NCBI GenBank assembly: GCA_033852075.1 | Contig: JAWSVC010000015.1 | Location: forward strand, 244,579 to 308,578 | Origin: QZLE01 sp033852075 | GTDB lineage: Bacteria > Pseudomonadota > Gammaproteobacteria > QZLD01 | Direction: 5' to 3' | DNA: 64,000 nt | In this document: piece after piece, positions 30,001 through 37,065 of the stretch | How positions within the stretch are numbered: position 1 is the first letter of the stretch | Layout of the letters: each line of letters opens with the position of its first letter | Notes under the pieces: generated by a model | The model's input: the letters and a program-made list of their open reading frames with translations, nothing else | Databases searched by the model: none | Told to the model about the DNA's origin: nothing | Position numbers and translations under genes: made by a program

Positions 30001-31002
30001 ACCATGATTGGGGCCTGTTCCTGATGATGGTGTTCCTGCAGAATCACGAACCCAGTTCTCGTCATCTCCATCAGTTACGTTATCCCAAATTCCGAAATCA
30101 GATTCAAAATCTGTACTATTTATAAGTGTTGGTGTTGCATTATCGTTTACGATGATCTGCAGTGTCGCTGTTGATGATAATTCACTATCACTTGCCTGAA
30201 TAGAAAATTGATTCACACCTACATCTGTTGCTGTAGGCGTTCCGCTAATTAAACCTTCTGCTGTAATGGTTAACCAATCAGGTCCTGATATCTTTGAAAA
30301 AATTATTGTGTCTCCATTAGCATCAACCGCATCCAAAGCAATAGAATCTGAATATGGAGTTTCTTGGAATGCATCCGGCTTAATCACCGGGTTACTTATA
30401 AACGCAGGCGCTACAGGGCCTGTATCAACACTTGAAATTTCAATATCATCCAACGAGGTATCAGCTCTATAACCACCAACTGCGGTAGTTCTAAAACGAA
30501 TTTGTGAGACATTATAACTTGAAAGATCTAGCTCAACCGGAGTATATAGCGCAGACTCATCCAGGTGTTGCTTACCAGAAATTGACCAAACATCATTGAT
30601 CCATGTATCTCCAGAGCGAACATCTACCGACAATGTTCCGCAATCTGTTCCAAACATGTGATATTTAAATTTTAAGTTAATACTCGGAGAGTAAATATCT
30701 GGACTTAGAAGATATGCTGTATCTCCTGGGTTAAAGGCATATCCTGATGATGTTTCGAAATATACATAGTAACTACTACCATCAGCACCAGTATTAGGAC
30801 CTGTTCCAGGTGAAGCTGTTGGACCTGTTTGAAGATACCAATCAAATCCATCACCTACAGCTGTATTTGACCAATTCCCCATTCCCGCTTCAAAATCATC
30901 TGAAAAAATTATCGTAGATGCTGATGCCTGTGCAGCTATAAAGCACAAACCAAAAACAAATAAAGTTCTAAATAAAAATAGAACACAATTTTCTCTAACC
31001 AT
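21025..31002 (-). CDS. Giant secreted multidomain protein with lipase-like core (3325 aa)
   Basis: A signal peptide (residues 1-29, ending AQASAS) starts a mosaic of domains. Residues about 30-720 hold three MAM-like modules (each with SSGTGP/GADGS and YYVYFETSS) separated by two Ig-like He_PIG domains (SKISGPDWL, SGTPSATDVGVNSF). About 720-900 are thrombospondin type 3 calcium repeats (DTDGDGIGNNADTDDDNDG). About 975-1135 is an Lcl/DUF1566 domain (NLEWLRCKQ, GFRLPTIEEL). About 1160-1470 is an alpha/beta hydrolase with DIIGHSLGGGT (Ser near 1270). About 1480-1795 are long type 3 repeats including a near-identical 100-residue duplication. Two HAF-type propellers (about 1800-2130 and 2235-2560, ISADGNIIIGNG) alternate with more repeats. 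From about 2765 to the end there are RCC1-like units (CALNAQGRVMCWGDNAHGQ). Export beyond the inner membrane is unclear: no autotransporter, LPXTG or type IX signal is visible, so type II secretion is my guess. A large calcium-dependent extracellular lipase or adhesin is likely. It stands alone with its own terminator. Confidence 0.88.
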   Translation of the reverse strand: MVRENCVLFLFRTLFVFGLCFIAAQASASTIIFSDDFEAGMGNWSNTAVGDGFDWYLQTGPTASPGTGPNTGADGSSYYVYFETSSGYAFNPGDTAYLLSPDIYSPSINLKFKYHMFGTDCGTLSVDVRSGDTWINDVWSISGKQHLDESALYTPVELDLSSYNVSQIRFRTTAVGGYRADTSLDDIEISSVDTGPVAPAFISNPVIKPDAFQETPYSDSIALDAVDANGDTIIFSKISGPDWLTITAEGLISGTPTATDVGVNQFSIQASDSELSSTATLQIIVNDNATPTLINSTDFESDFGIWDNVTDGDDENWVRDSAGTPSSGTGPNHGADSSTYYVYLETSSGAAYEAGDVAILQSKELDQSDIHLMFKYHMYGSNTGSLSVDVKAGGSWINDVWSISGQQHNSESAAYNEAEVDLSMYPVTQVRFRAVAVGGYLGDMAIDSIELWTVPSGPVAPVFYRDPITKAEAVQDQAYTDSIAGDAGDSNGDPITFSKISGPDWLVVSVNGELSGTPSATDVGVNSFTVQASDGVLSSTATLTIKVKDGREPIIVSSSDFENDWGDWHNVADGDDYSWYRKSGQTVSSGTGPSGGADGSLYYVYFETSSSDAYYKGQTSIIEGPALNGLTDSSISFKYHMFGAHIGTLAIDVLSGGNWINDVWSISGQQQTSLADPYIEVTVDLSAYAIDQIRFRGIAAGDYQGDIALDDINIYTLPEVVDTDGDGVEDGIDQCPNTPANEIVDSVGCSDTQRDSDGDGVVDALDAFPLDPTESVDTDNDGIGNNADTDDDNDGVDDAADAFPLDPNESVDTDGDGIGNNADTDDDNDGVDDTSDLFPLDSNESSDADGDGIGDNADPDDDNDGIADAADAFPLDASESVDTDNDGIGNNADTDDDNDGLLDTEDSQPLVYNSVTVTIPDSVSNGIITLYGSQLIEEGQTVSFNILPENGYKTVISGCGGSVNVNTYTTDAVNTDCAISVSFTPWMIGDRYQVFGNGTIIRDTVNNLEWLRCKQSLSWDTETETCAGTSYAYTYYEAVDASGFRLPTIEELRTLVYCSNNDPREYPNGAVCQNGSAQPAINQIAFPETGFGNYWTSTDQGANTKAIVSFIDGSESTATTNSGASIRMVRPVAEIAGNSHGFPADFAPIMDNGGLGKGTFLTGKGGDWTKTRDEHRAVIANSNKRAIIHIHGNGGNAYAPDWDGREFYQYLKDNYGYTDSHIWAVSYLGLNNRTKQRGCTAYARNIEDVRNFIDSVIEYLDVDKVDIIGHSLGGGTIRGYINGLEANDVSLNSTVVFNESLRRHDKIGTAVLLAGLNRGMGTYVDDRYGCTNSHFQTGSDFFTENTDFEANNGVIYVSGYSSYDHYEYLYKDEFWYDGFGAEPAAEFALKYNYVNGKNPAPAIKNPNFVGGETVNYTGIIPASISSRDFNIGELNLTDEFNAGNSNLPFMAHANMFTELEVVKWFAPFLNKDGIGSVSDADNDSILDEVDNCPNGANTNQLDTDGDNLGDACDSDMDGDGILNDSDAFPLDPTESVDTDGDGVGNNADTDDDNDGMSDEWEIANGLNSADSSDAQTDLDGDGVNNLNEFQLGSDPRSTDSDSDGVPDGWEVEYGFNPASADSPSDSGDLDGDGLPDRIEFFANTNPTEVDSDNDGMHDGWEHLNMLDPANPDDAATDLDGDGVNNLNEFQLGSNPRDIDSDQDQIPDGWEVQYGFNPASADSPSDSGDLDGDGLPDRIEFFANTNPTEVDSDNDGMHDGWEHLNMLDPANPDDAATDLDGDGLSNLEEFIAGTNPNDPLQYPHVVTKALELGENPPYNYFICDISANGKYILGNATNDQYGGYYYSMVWDDLKLQEGDYPADDCIAISDSGVIATRNRLLLPTEIESHIEYSTIEYPQGFEYATAISADGSTVLGQFEGQAAIWDGEQISKLMDDADFTAIFSDARSISSDGNVAVGFTSYKDGEEQLSSGFKWVKDKGVQLLDCGNGDDCSAWKVSDDSNVVIGDVHINGEYHAAWWDKYGDIHVVENNQLNEYLNLRAASNNGAYIFAELRGDSGQFLGLFVLETETDNIVPFQDWLADISYLLNEPVGDLHQWQFEEIIDISADGNIIIGNGIDPNGERKTWVVKIIKSDKDADGIDDLWELKHGLSPENPQDADYDFDDDGLTNRQEYLLSTDIRNPDSDHDGIDDGEEFELGLDPNYDDLSGDNDGDGVSNLDEVRVGTDLNDPNDYPQVLFKKLSINEPMTSGYEICDVSPNGEKIFGKRVGNEYHDGYVWENGIYKSYAPASELCSQIADNGAIALAHEIATPVEYLDDYIYMYDWAPYPDGFELFENGIISGNGQVVAGTYNGHAAIWNGSEVIDLLPAGKDYLYNVASGLTYNGEIVTGHAHYDNGEGVVSMPFVWNANEGIKQLECGSEHYCDVFGVSDDGLTVIGFAHTGQAETTAAVWWDANGNQHLIDPIEMNGYEGTLWPKSVSDNGAYIVGTVESIYGEKKAFIWEKKTGEARLLSDWLMDKEYELHMPIGDFYAWQLTSAVSISADGNVIVGNGISPEGEDSGWIISIKSKDTDQDGMPDQWEMQNGLDPFNPDADIDFDFDGLNNLEEYQAGTDPQNPDTDGDSISDGTEVQYWLNPNDDQDAYADLDSDGLSNIDELNRGTDPGGKDSDNDGLGDGDEILYGFDPLDDQSPSDFGDMDGDGLGDKEEISLGTDLDNPDSDGDMMFDGWEVQNGLNPLDGSDANQDKDGDGFTNLEEYMQHTDPDNPLSYPGADYVSSISLAEQYSCAVINAEVVCWGNVPEFGEFNPEEVNTGSQVFAGSEGICVLTDNQVFCRNINESNRLFSNGSANNVIKLSLDKSGNNACVITNEGGLYCAGEDEDINWNSLDNINDADLYSRKACGVSHQSVECWGSNEEGQQEVYSGLFPAGIIDIEVGEYHSCLLDSYHNVTCSGDNQYGQTDVPQNLGEVVSIEAGELHTCALNAQGRVMCWGDNAHGQLDVPSSVVNATKITGGPNNVCALQDGEYICWGKNDFGQSSIWYNLDDFAVSQSNVCSIGNGSVDCFGEVGSQPETYTPPQGIETPKVIGAGKNHFCVWADSGMHCWGEESPALYYPNELSNVTEIDAIEAATCAIDGDKVICWGDNPNGVVTEKQLSGSISGLNLSSYHGCVIEDDPYVPDQGIVDCWGDSRFAPPYVRHYFDKSTGMLFMGGADLENDAEVAFTCIFEQFDGNQGNFNCFSGYSDKDDTNPYNPLYNVVDLYAGYGKSCALMQDGLVECWGSEISYEDIETLNIGEVTDINGYQNNICVRNERKISCPNLNAGALLLNK
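25621..26280. repeat. 300-base tandem repeat inside the giant gene
   Basis: The units 25621-25920 and 25921-26220 are aligned at exactly 300 bases, and the first 60 bases of a third follow. About 210 bases (25662-25871 versus 25962-26171) differ at only two positions, while 25921-25971 is repeated almost exactly at 26221-26271. Each unit encodes 100 residues of thrombospondin type 3-like calcium repeats. Such identity in a gene otherwise made of diverged repeats points to recent unequal recombination or gene conversion. Confidence 0.92.
28290..28850. repeat. Array of short Asp-rich coding repeats (thrombospondin type 3)
   Basis: Degenerate units of about 87 bases encode DxDxDGIGNNADTDDDNDG followed by AFPLDPxE. 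They lie in the giant gene and bind calcium in homologous proteins. On the opposite strand the low-complexity codons open a long but false Ser-rich reading frame. Confidence 0.85.
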
Positions 31003-31455
31003 AGGATTACCTTTTATATACGTATAAGATGCAAAATTACTGCAAAAAATTTAACAACTAATCATCAAAAAACTCAAAACATAACTATTTGAACCCCCAG
31101 GCTTTTATTTAACAGGAGTAAAAAATCTATTTATATGAATTTTAAATGTAAAAATATACAAGTTGCTAAGATCAGCTTAGTAATTCCCCACCATTAATTT
31201 ATATCTATTTGAAAATAAAACAGTCTTACTAAATATAAAAATTAATATTTTTTTGTATTAAAAATTTTATATTTTTAAAGCGGATAAAGAATAACATACT
31301 TATAATTATTTTCTACCAAAATTTCATAGTTGGCGTAATCTTTATTTTTGTTATCTTAGAGTATTAAAGTATATTTATTTTGTTTTTGTATTAACAAATA
31401 AAAAAACCGCTACAATTACCTGCAGCGATTTTGATTATTTAATTCTAAAAGAAAA
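31003..31455. other. AT-rich interval upstream of the giant gene
   Basis: About 450 bases very rich in A and T contain no plausible gene. The giant gene has AAAGGT just before its ATG. Besides the terminator at 31400-31430 I see no defined element; the promoter of the giant gene must lie here but I cannot place it with confidence. Confidence 0.6.
31400..31430 (-). terminator. Intrinsic terminator of the coiled-coil gene
   Basis: On the minus strand AATCGCTGCA and TGTAGCGGTT pair around a six-base loop, followed by a run of seven T (31400-31406). It lies 25 bases after the stop of the gene at 31456-31959. Confidence 0.75.
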
Positions 31456-31959
31456 TTAAGCTTGTTTTTTCTGCTGCTCGTAAGTCTCTTTTACATCTGC
31501 TATACCAATCGCAGCCTCTTCTTCATCAATACATAATTGACGAGCTGCTTCTAGATATTCTTGGTATATCTCATCAGAAACTCTATCTCTTACAACACGC
31601 ATAAAGTTAGCTGCCAATACTTCATGTTTTGGTTGCGTTTCTTTATTGATTGCTTTGATTAACTTTTTGATATCACCAATCTGCTGACAAGTATCATTTC
31701 TATCAGCTAGAAGTTTACCATCTTCATTCTTTAACCTTGCAACATGCCTTGATCTACCTGGTTGACCATGTAGTGCACGTAATTGAGCTTTTACTTGGTT
31801 TCTTTGCTTATCTATATCATTAAGCCTTGATACCAAATATTCTTTTTGTCTTTTAAGACCATCGAGATCAGTACCGTTAGTTGTCTGCGCAATTCTACGC
31901 TTGCTTCTAACTGCGACCTGTACCTTTGATGTTCTTCCTATTAGATCTTCTGCAAACAT
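31456..31959 (-). CDS. Coiled-coil protein of unknown function
   Basis: The 167-residue product is highly charged and mainly helical. Residues about 30-110 form a coiled coil (KRQKEYLVSRLNDIDKQRNQ, DGKLLADRNDTCQQIGDIKK). Before it is a basic segment (KVQVAVRSKRRIAQ) and after it a second helical part (VRDRVSDEIYQEYLEAARQL). There is no signal peptide, no membrane helix and no catalytic motif. Length, charge and the basic N-terminus would suit a nucleic-acid- or protein-binding scaffold, but I do not recognise it. It is transcribed alone and has a good intrinsic terminator, which argues for a real, expressed gene. Confidence 0.7.
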   Translation of the reverse strand: MFAEDLIGRTSKVQVAVRSKRRIAQTTNGTDLDGLKRQKEYLVSRLNDIDKQRNQVKAQLRALHGQPGRSRHVARLKNEDGKLLADRNDTCQQIGDIKKLIKAINKETQPKHEVLAANFMRVVRDRVSDEIYQEYLEAARQLCIDEEEAAIGIADVKETYEQQKKQA

Positions 31960-32196
31960 ATCTTAGTCCGTAGCTATCTATGCCATAGGCATATGGGGTA
32001 TTTATTTAGTAATGTTCGAATTATCTTTGATATTCCCAGCTTTTTTGATCGGCAGAGTTAGTCTGTCCGTATCTCATAACTTTATAAAAGTTACTTTAAA
32101 GCTTATCGGCAATATCAAAAACAAATTGATATTTATTGTTATATAATACCATCATATTAAAACAAATAAAATATATTTATAAATTGATTGTTCCGA

Positions 32197-34143
32197 TTAT
32201 CGGTTAATGTAGCGAATAAAACCTATAACCTTATCTCTATCTCGTGTTTTAGCCATTGGAGGGAGGCTTTCAACAAATTTTTTACCATAGCTTTTGGTAA
32301 TTAGCCTTGGATCACTAATTACCATCACCCCTTTATCAGTCTCATCACGAATTAATCGACCAACCCCTTGTTTAAGGGTAATAACCGCTTTGGGTAACTG
32401 ATAATCCATAAATGCATTACCACCATTTTGGTTGATAGAATTAATACGCGCCTGCATAACAGGATCACCTGGTGATGAAAATGGTAATTTATCAATAACT
32501 ACAAGACTAAGAGCTTCTCCTTTAACATCAATCCCTTCCCAAAAACTACCGGTTCCAAGTAAAACTGCATTACCAAGATCTCTAAATTTTTGCAGTAGCT
32601 CTGTTCTTGATGTTGTTCCTTGTACCAAAAGAGGAAAACCAAGTTCTTCCTCCAACCTATCTGCCGCCTGATTTAATGACCTGTAGCTGGTAAATAATAG
32701 GAAGGTTTTGCCTCCACATTCACGAATCAACTCAATAACGTCGTCAAGAATAGCATCAGTATAATCAAGACTATTTGGATCCGGCATCCCTTGAGGAGAA
32801 TAAAGAACGGCATTCTTTTTATATTCAAATGGGCTACCAACTAACAAGGTTTGCGCCTCTTCTATTCCAAGCTGAGAACAAAAATGCTGAAAGCTTTCTC
32901 CTACCGTTAATGTAGCCGATGTAAAAACCCAAGCTGAGCTATATTTATCCATTAACTGCTGAAACGGTTTAGATATATCCAAAGGTGTTGTGCGCAACAT
33001 AAATGCTTTAGTATAAGTTTCAAGCCACTGCACATTTTCTTCTGCATCATCCTTTTTCTCAAATAATTCTAGTTGCTCAATTATTTCTTCGGTTCGGCGT
33101 AGACAATTTTCCAGCCCCTTCCCTCTTTCTGCTAATGGCTCTAGCTTTACCTTTAATTCGCTTAGCAATTCATCAACATTTTCTAGTAACAGGCCTATCT
33201 TATTATCTTGTTTATATTGTGACCATGCAGCACGTAATGGATCCAGACCAAACGCTAATCTTAGATCCTGCACCGCTTTTTTTAATGCATCAAGGGTATC
33301 AGTAAACTTTTCCTGATCTCCGGCATCGCGCAAGTATTCTATCTCAGTATCTCGAACCAATTCCAAGACCTGCCTACTACTAAAAGTTATACCAAAATAA
33401 TCAGATGCAATCTCAGGAATCTGATGCGCCTCATCAATTACAAAGGCATCAGCTGCTGGTAAAATCTCACTAAAACCTGTTTCTTTGATCGCCATATCTG
33501 CAAAAAGAAGATAGTGGTTTACTACAATAACATCTGCATCCTGAGCTTTTCTTCGCGCCTTTTGCAAAAAACACCCATCAAAAAATGGGCACTCTTTTCC
33601 AAGACAGTTATCTGTGTTAGATGTAACCTTACTCCAGATCATTCCATCTTCAGGCACTGATGTAACTTCAGCAATATCTCCAGTTTTAGTACGTTTTGAC
33701 CAAGAAGTGATCTTTTTAAGATGCCCTATCTCTTGTCTACTGGAAAATCTACCATCAGATTGGGCATTTTCGTGACGATATTGACATAGGTAATTTGAAC
33801 GTCCTTTAAGTAATGCAATAGATACAGGACGTTTTAATACATCACGAACTATAGGAAGGTCTTTTTTAAAAAGCTGATCCTGAAGTGTTTTGGTTCCAGT
33901 TGAGATAATTACTCGTTTGCTAGATAACAATGCAGGAACCAAATACGCAAAGGTCTTTCCAGTACCGGTACCAGCCTCTGCAATTAATACATGCTGATCT
34001 TGAATTGCATCAAATACCTTATCCGCCAGGGTTTGCTGCTGTTCTCTTGGTGAAAAACCATCAATCTTCTTGATAAAAGGACCGCTACCACCAAGTATTT
34101 CACCTGGGGTATGTTCCTGAAATAGATCCTTGTTTTTGCTCAT
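32197..34143 (-). CDS. yoaA: DinG-family ATP-dependent DNA helicase YoaA
   Basis: This is a superfamily 2 iron-sulphur helicase of the DinG/XPD group that unwinds DNA 5' to 3' and helps repair at stalled forks. The 648-residue protein has Walker A AEAGTGTGKT, DEAH box VIDEAHQI, helicase motif IV-VI sequences (LLGTGSFWEGIDVKGEAL, KQGVGRLIRDETDKG) and four cysteines arranged for a 4Fe-4S cluster (LCQYRH, NCLGKECPFFDGC). Length and the ending resemble YoaA rather than DinG (about 715 residues). It is the last gene of the dsbB-mrcB-TPR-yoaA cluster, 50 bases after the TPR gene. Confidence 0.93.
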   Translation of the reverse strand: MSKNKDLFQEHTPGEILGGSGPFIKKIDGFSPREQQQTLADKVFDAIQDQHVLIAEAGTGTGKTFAYLVPALLSSKRVIISTGTKTLQDQLFKKDLPIVRDVLKRPVSIALLKGRSNYLCQYRHENAQSDGRFSSRQEIGHLKKITSWSKRTKTGDIAEVTSVPEDGMIWSKVTSNTDNCLGKECPFFDGCFLQKARRKAQDADVIVVNHYLLFADMAIKETGFSEILPAADAFVIDEAHQIPEIASDYFGITFSSRQVLELVRDTEIEYLRDAGDQEKFTDTLDALKKAVQDLRLAFGLDPLRAAWSQYKQDNKIGLLLENVDELLSELKVKLEPLAERGKGLENCLRRTEEIIEQLELFEKKDDAEENVQWLETYTKAFMLRTTPLDISKPFQQLMDKYSSAWVFTSATLTVGESFQHFCSQLGIEEAQTLLVGSPFEYKKNAVLYSPQGMPDPNSLDYTDAILDDVIELIRECGGKTFLLFTSYRSLNQAADRLEEELGFPLLVQGTTSRTELLQKFRDLGNAVLLGTGSFWEGIDVKGEALSLVVIDKLPFSSPGDPVMQARINSINQNGGNAFMDYQLPKAVITLKQGVGRLIRDETDKGVMVISDPRLITKSYGKKFVESLPPMAKTRDRDKVIGFIRYINR

Positions 34144-34193
34144 TCAACTTCTCTTTTATTCCCCATAAATTTTTAAAGGCTAATTGAGCCTTA

Positions 34194-34631
34194 CTATTTT
34201 CTACATTCACTAATTATCTGTGAATTTTTTTCAATCAATATATGTCCCTTGGGCGAATATGAATTTGATTTTTTTGCCATATTCACAGCTGACCTACAAT
34301 CGCCGTGCTTATATTTCACCAAGGCCAGATTATGCCATAATGCTGGATTTTTAGGTTCGATACGTAAAGCTCTTTCTATCGTTGCTGCTGCACCAATATT
34401 ATCACCAGATTTTGATTGATCCTTCGCCTTATTCATAAGTTTAATAACCGCTTTACTACCACGAACCGTCTCCTTATTTGATGATTCAACGCGATGACTT
34501 TTTGATACCGTACCAATATCATCCACCTGAGCAGGATGTTTTCTGGTTCCCCAAATACCACTGCAGCCACTTAGTGCCATAACACAAATAGCGATTAATA
34601 TTTTCTGATAAGGATTTATTTTCATTGCCAT
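34194..34631 (-). CDS. Small tetratricopeptide lipoprotein
   Basis: The 145-residue product has a lipoprotein signal (lipobox ALSGC near residue 23) and two TPR units in the C-terminal half (GDNIGAAATIERALRIEPKN, ALVKYKHGDCRSAVNMAKKS). The gene begins 12 bases after mrcB. A small TPR lipoprotein next to a class A penicillin-binding protein is reminiscent of outer-membrane activators of PBP1, and of TPR proteins found near mrcB in pseudomonads, but it is not LpoB by sequence. A role in supporting PBP1b or coordinating it with the outer membrane is inferred from position only. Confidence 0.8.
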   Translation of the reverse strand: MAMKINPYQKILIAICVMALSGCSGIWGTRKHPAQVDDIGTVSKSHRVESSNKETVRGSKAVIKLMNKAKDQSKSGDNIGAAATIERALRIEPKNPALWHNLALVKYKHGDCRSAVNMAKKSNSYSPKGHILIEKNSQIISECRK

Positions 34632-34643
34632 ATAATAACAGTG

Positions 34644-37058
34644 TCATCTTATCCAATCTATAACCTTTTCCAAGGCACCTTTAATACCAATCCTACAATC
34701 GGAAGTAAGATTAGGTAGATGTTCTGAATTAAATGGCAACGGAATTACACCACTACAATGTTTTTCAGCCAATAACCCGCTATCTTTTTCAGCCCAATAG
34801 TATTCAACCCCATCTGGAGGCAAGTGTTCAAGAGCCCTGATGTGTGCATTTTGCATTAAGCCACTCCAAACCTGCATAGCCCCAGATGATCCAGTAAGAC
34901 CAACAGTTTGATTTTGATCACCCCCCATCCATACCACTGTTAACTTATCTTCAGAATATCCAGCAAACCAACTATCACGCAGATCATTTGTTGTTCCTGT
35001 TTTTCCAGCTATATCTTCACTAAAAATTGTTGAAAGCTGTTTTGCTGTACCAGACTTGGTTACTTCTTTTAAGGCATGATTTACCAAGTAAACTCCTTTT
35101 TCATTAAGCCCTTGTTCTAATTTCAATGAATATCTGCTAAGTGGTTGATTATGGTTATCCAATACTTCTCGAATTGCCCTTAAAGGCATAACCGCCCCAC
35201 CATTAGCAAAGGTCTGATAAAGCTGAGCGACCTCAAAAGGAGTAAGCTGTAGAGCCCCCAATAATACAGATGGGTATGGATTAATATCTGCCTGAACCCC
35301 TGCTTTATTAATATTGGCAACAACCCTATCAACTCCAAGATCCAAACCTAAATGTACCGCAGGTAAATTAACGGAGTTAGTCAACGCAGATAGCAGCGAA
35401 ATATCACCACGAAATACTTTATCGTAATTATTAGGTGACCAAACTTGTCCTTTTTCATCGATCAACTCAATAGGTTCATCTTTTAACTTCGTTAACAAAT
35501 TATATTTCTGAGGATTATTTAGAGCCGTGTAATAAATAACTGGTTTTATTAAAGATCCAATTTGTCTTTTAGCATTAAGAGCTCTATTAAAGCCATCATA
35601 TTGGGCATCCTTACCGCCTACCAAAGCTAATACTTCTGCACTATTCGAGTTAGTTACAATCACAGCTCCATTAAGACCATCACGTTTTTTATATCTATTA
35701 ATCTGACTTTGCAGTGACTTCTCAGATTCATTCTGTATATATGGTGATAACGTTGTAAATATCCTTAAACCTTCAGTTCTTAGATCTTCCTCTACATAAT
35801 CCACCCTAAGCTGACTTTTAACCAAATCAAGAAATGCAGGATAGTTTCGTTTGATACGCCCACTTTTATCAGCTTTAACAGTAATATCACGAGCTTGTTC
35901 ATACTCGTTCTCAGAAAGAATTCCTTGATCAAGCATAACTTTTAAAACAACTGCCTTTAATTTATTGGCTCTTTGCGGATGTCTCTTAAGATCATAAAAA
36001 GATGCCCCCCTAACCATTCCCACCAATACAGCAACTTCAGCATTATTTATCCGTGATAATTCTTTACCAAAATAGTATTTACTCGCAAGAGCAAAACCAT
36101 GAATAGCTCTTTTACCATCCTGCCCCAAATAGATTTCGTTTAAATATGCTTCTAAGATTTGTTCTTTGTCATAGTGAACCTCTAACAATAGCGACATAAT
36201 TGCTTCGTTTACTTTTCGCCATATTGTTCTTTCACTAGAAAGAAACAGGTTTTTCACTAACTGCTGTGTCAGTGTACTGCCACCCTGAACTGTCTTGCCA
36301 GCCTTTATATTGACCCACATCGCACGAACAATAGCTAACGGAGAGACACCACAATGAGAATAAAAATTCCTATCCTCAACCGCAATTAGTGAGCGTTTAA
36401 GTTTCTCAGGAACATCCTTAACCTTAATTAATTCACGATCTTCATTATGAGATGGATATATGCTTGCAATCAGGGCTGGATCTAGCCGAATAATATCAAT
36501 CTCTTTACCATTACCTGCATTCTGTATCTTAGTGATTGTATCTCCTGCAAAACTTATACTTACTGGCTTGTTATGAACCTCTTCATCCGCAAAAATAAAA
36601 TCACGAGTGAAAATAACAAACTGGCCTTTAGAATAAGAATATGTCCCAGGAGATTGAATATCAAATCCCGATTTATAGCCTGCAACTTTTAACTCATACT
36701 CGAGCTGTTGAGGAGATATTTGATAACCTTGATACAATTCTAACGGCCTTGCATAAACCCTAGCTGGCAAAGCCCATTTTTTCCCATCGAACTGATGTCT
36801 GACAACAACATCTAGATACGCAACATAGATCATTATCAAAATAAAAACGGCAAAAGTGATTTTATTTATCAAAAGAAATCGTATTAATTTCCAAAAACCA
36901 AATTTATTAGAAATGTTTTTTTTTGACTTTGCAGATGTTTTTTTTAAGTATGGTTTTCGCGAAGGTGTAGCCGACTTTTTTGAGCTAGATTTCTTTTGCT
37001 TAGCTTTCTCAGCTACACCTTTAGATTTTTTTGGAGATTTTCTGTTACCCGATGACAT
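34644..37058 (-). CDS. mrcB: Penicillin-binding protein 1B (bifunctional)
   Basis: PBP1b polymerises and cross-links peptidoglycan in the periplasm. The 804-residue protein has a basic cytoplasmic tail, one membrane anchor (about 50-70), a UB2H-like domain (about 95-160), the GT51 glycosyltransferase domain with IAVEDRNFYSHCGVS, GGSTLTQQLVKNLFLS and LLEVHYDKEQILEAYLNEIY, and a transpeptidase domain with SLIK (catalytic Ser), SVN and KTGT. All active-site motifs are present. It begins seven bases after dsbB and is followed 12 bases later by the TPR lipoprotein gene, so the set is probably one operon. Confidence 0.96.
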   Translation of the reverse strand: MSSGNRKSPKKSKGVAEKAKQKKSSSKKSATPSRKPYLKKTSAKSKKNISNKFGFWKLIRFLLINKITFAVFILIMIYVAYLDVVVRHQFDGKKWALPARVYARPLELYQGYQISPQQLEYELKVAGYKSGFDIQSPGTYSYSKGQFVIFTRDFIFADEEVHNKPVSISFAGDTITKIQNAGNGKEIDIIRLDPALIASIYPSHNEDRELIKVKDVPEKLKRSLIAVEDRNFYSHCGVSPLAIVRAMWVNIKAGKTVQGGSTLTQQLVKNLFLSSERTIWRKVNEAIMSLLLEVHYDKEQILEAYLNEIYLGQDGKRAIHGFALASKYYFGKELSRINNAEVAVLVGMVRGASFYDLKRHPQRANKLKAVVLKVMLDQGILSENEYEQARDITVKADKSGRIKRNYPAFLDLVKSQLRVDYVEEDLRTEGLRIFTTLSPYIQNESEKSLQSQINRYKKRDGLNGAVIVTNSNSAEVLALVGGKDAQYDGFNRALNAKRQIGSLIKPVIYYTALNNPQKYNLLTKLKDEPIELIDEKGQVWSPNNYDKVFRGDISLLSALTNSVNLPAVHLGLDLGVDRVVANINKAGVQADINPYPSVLLGALQLTPFEVAQLYQTFANGGAVMPLRAIREVLDNHNQPLSRYSLKLEQGLNEKGVYLVNHALKEVTKSGTAKQLSTIFSEDIAGKTGTTNDLRDSWFAGYSEDKLTVVWMGGDQNQTVGLTGSSGAMQVWSGLMQNAHIRALEHLPPDGVEYYWAEKDSGLLAEKHCSGVIPLPFNSEHLPNLTSDCRIGIKGALEKVIDWIR

Positions 37059-37065
37059 TAGTCAA

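Noticed and set aside
21025..31002. Frame break or fusion error in the very long gene
   Set aside because: A single frame runs from signal peptide to stop with consistent domain order and a terminator after the stop; no frameshift signs.
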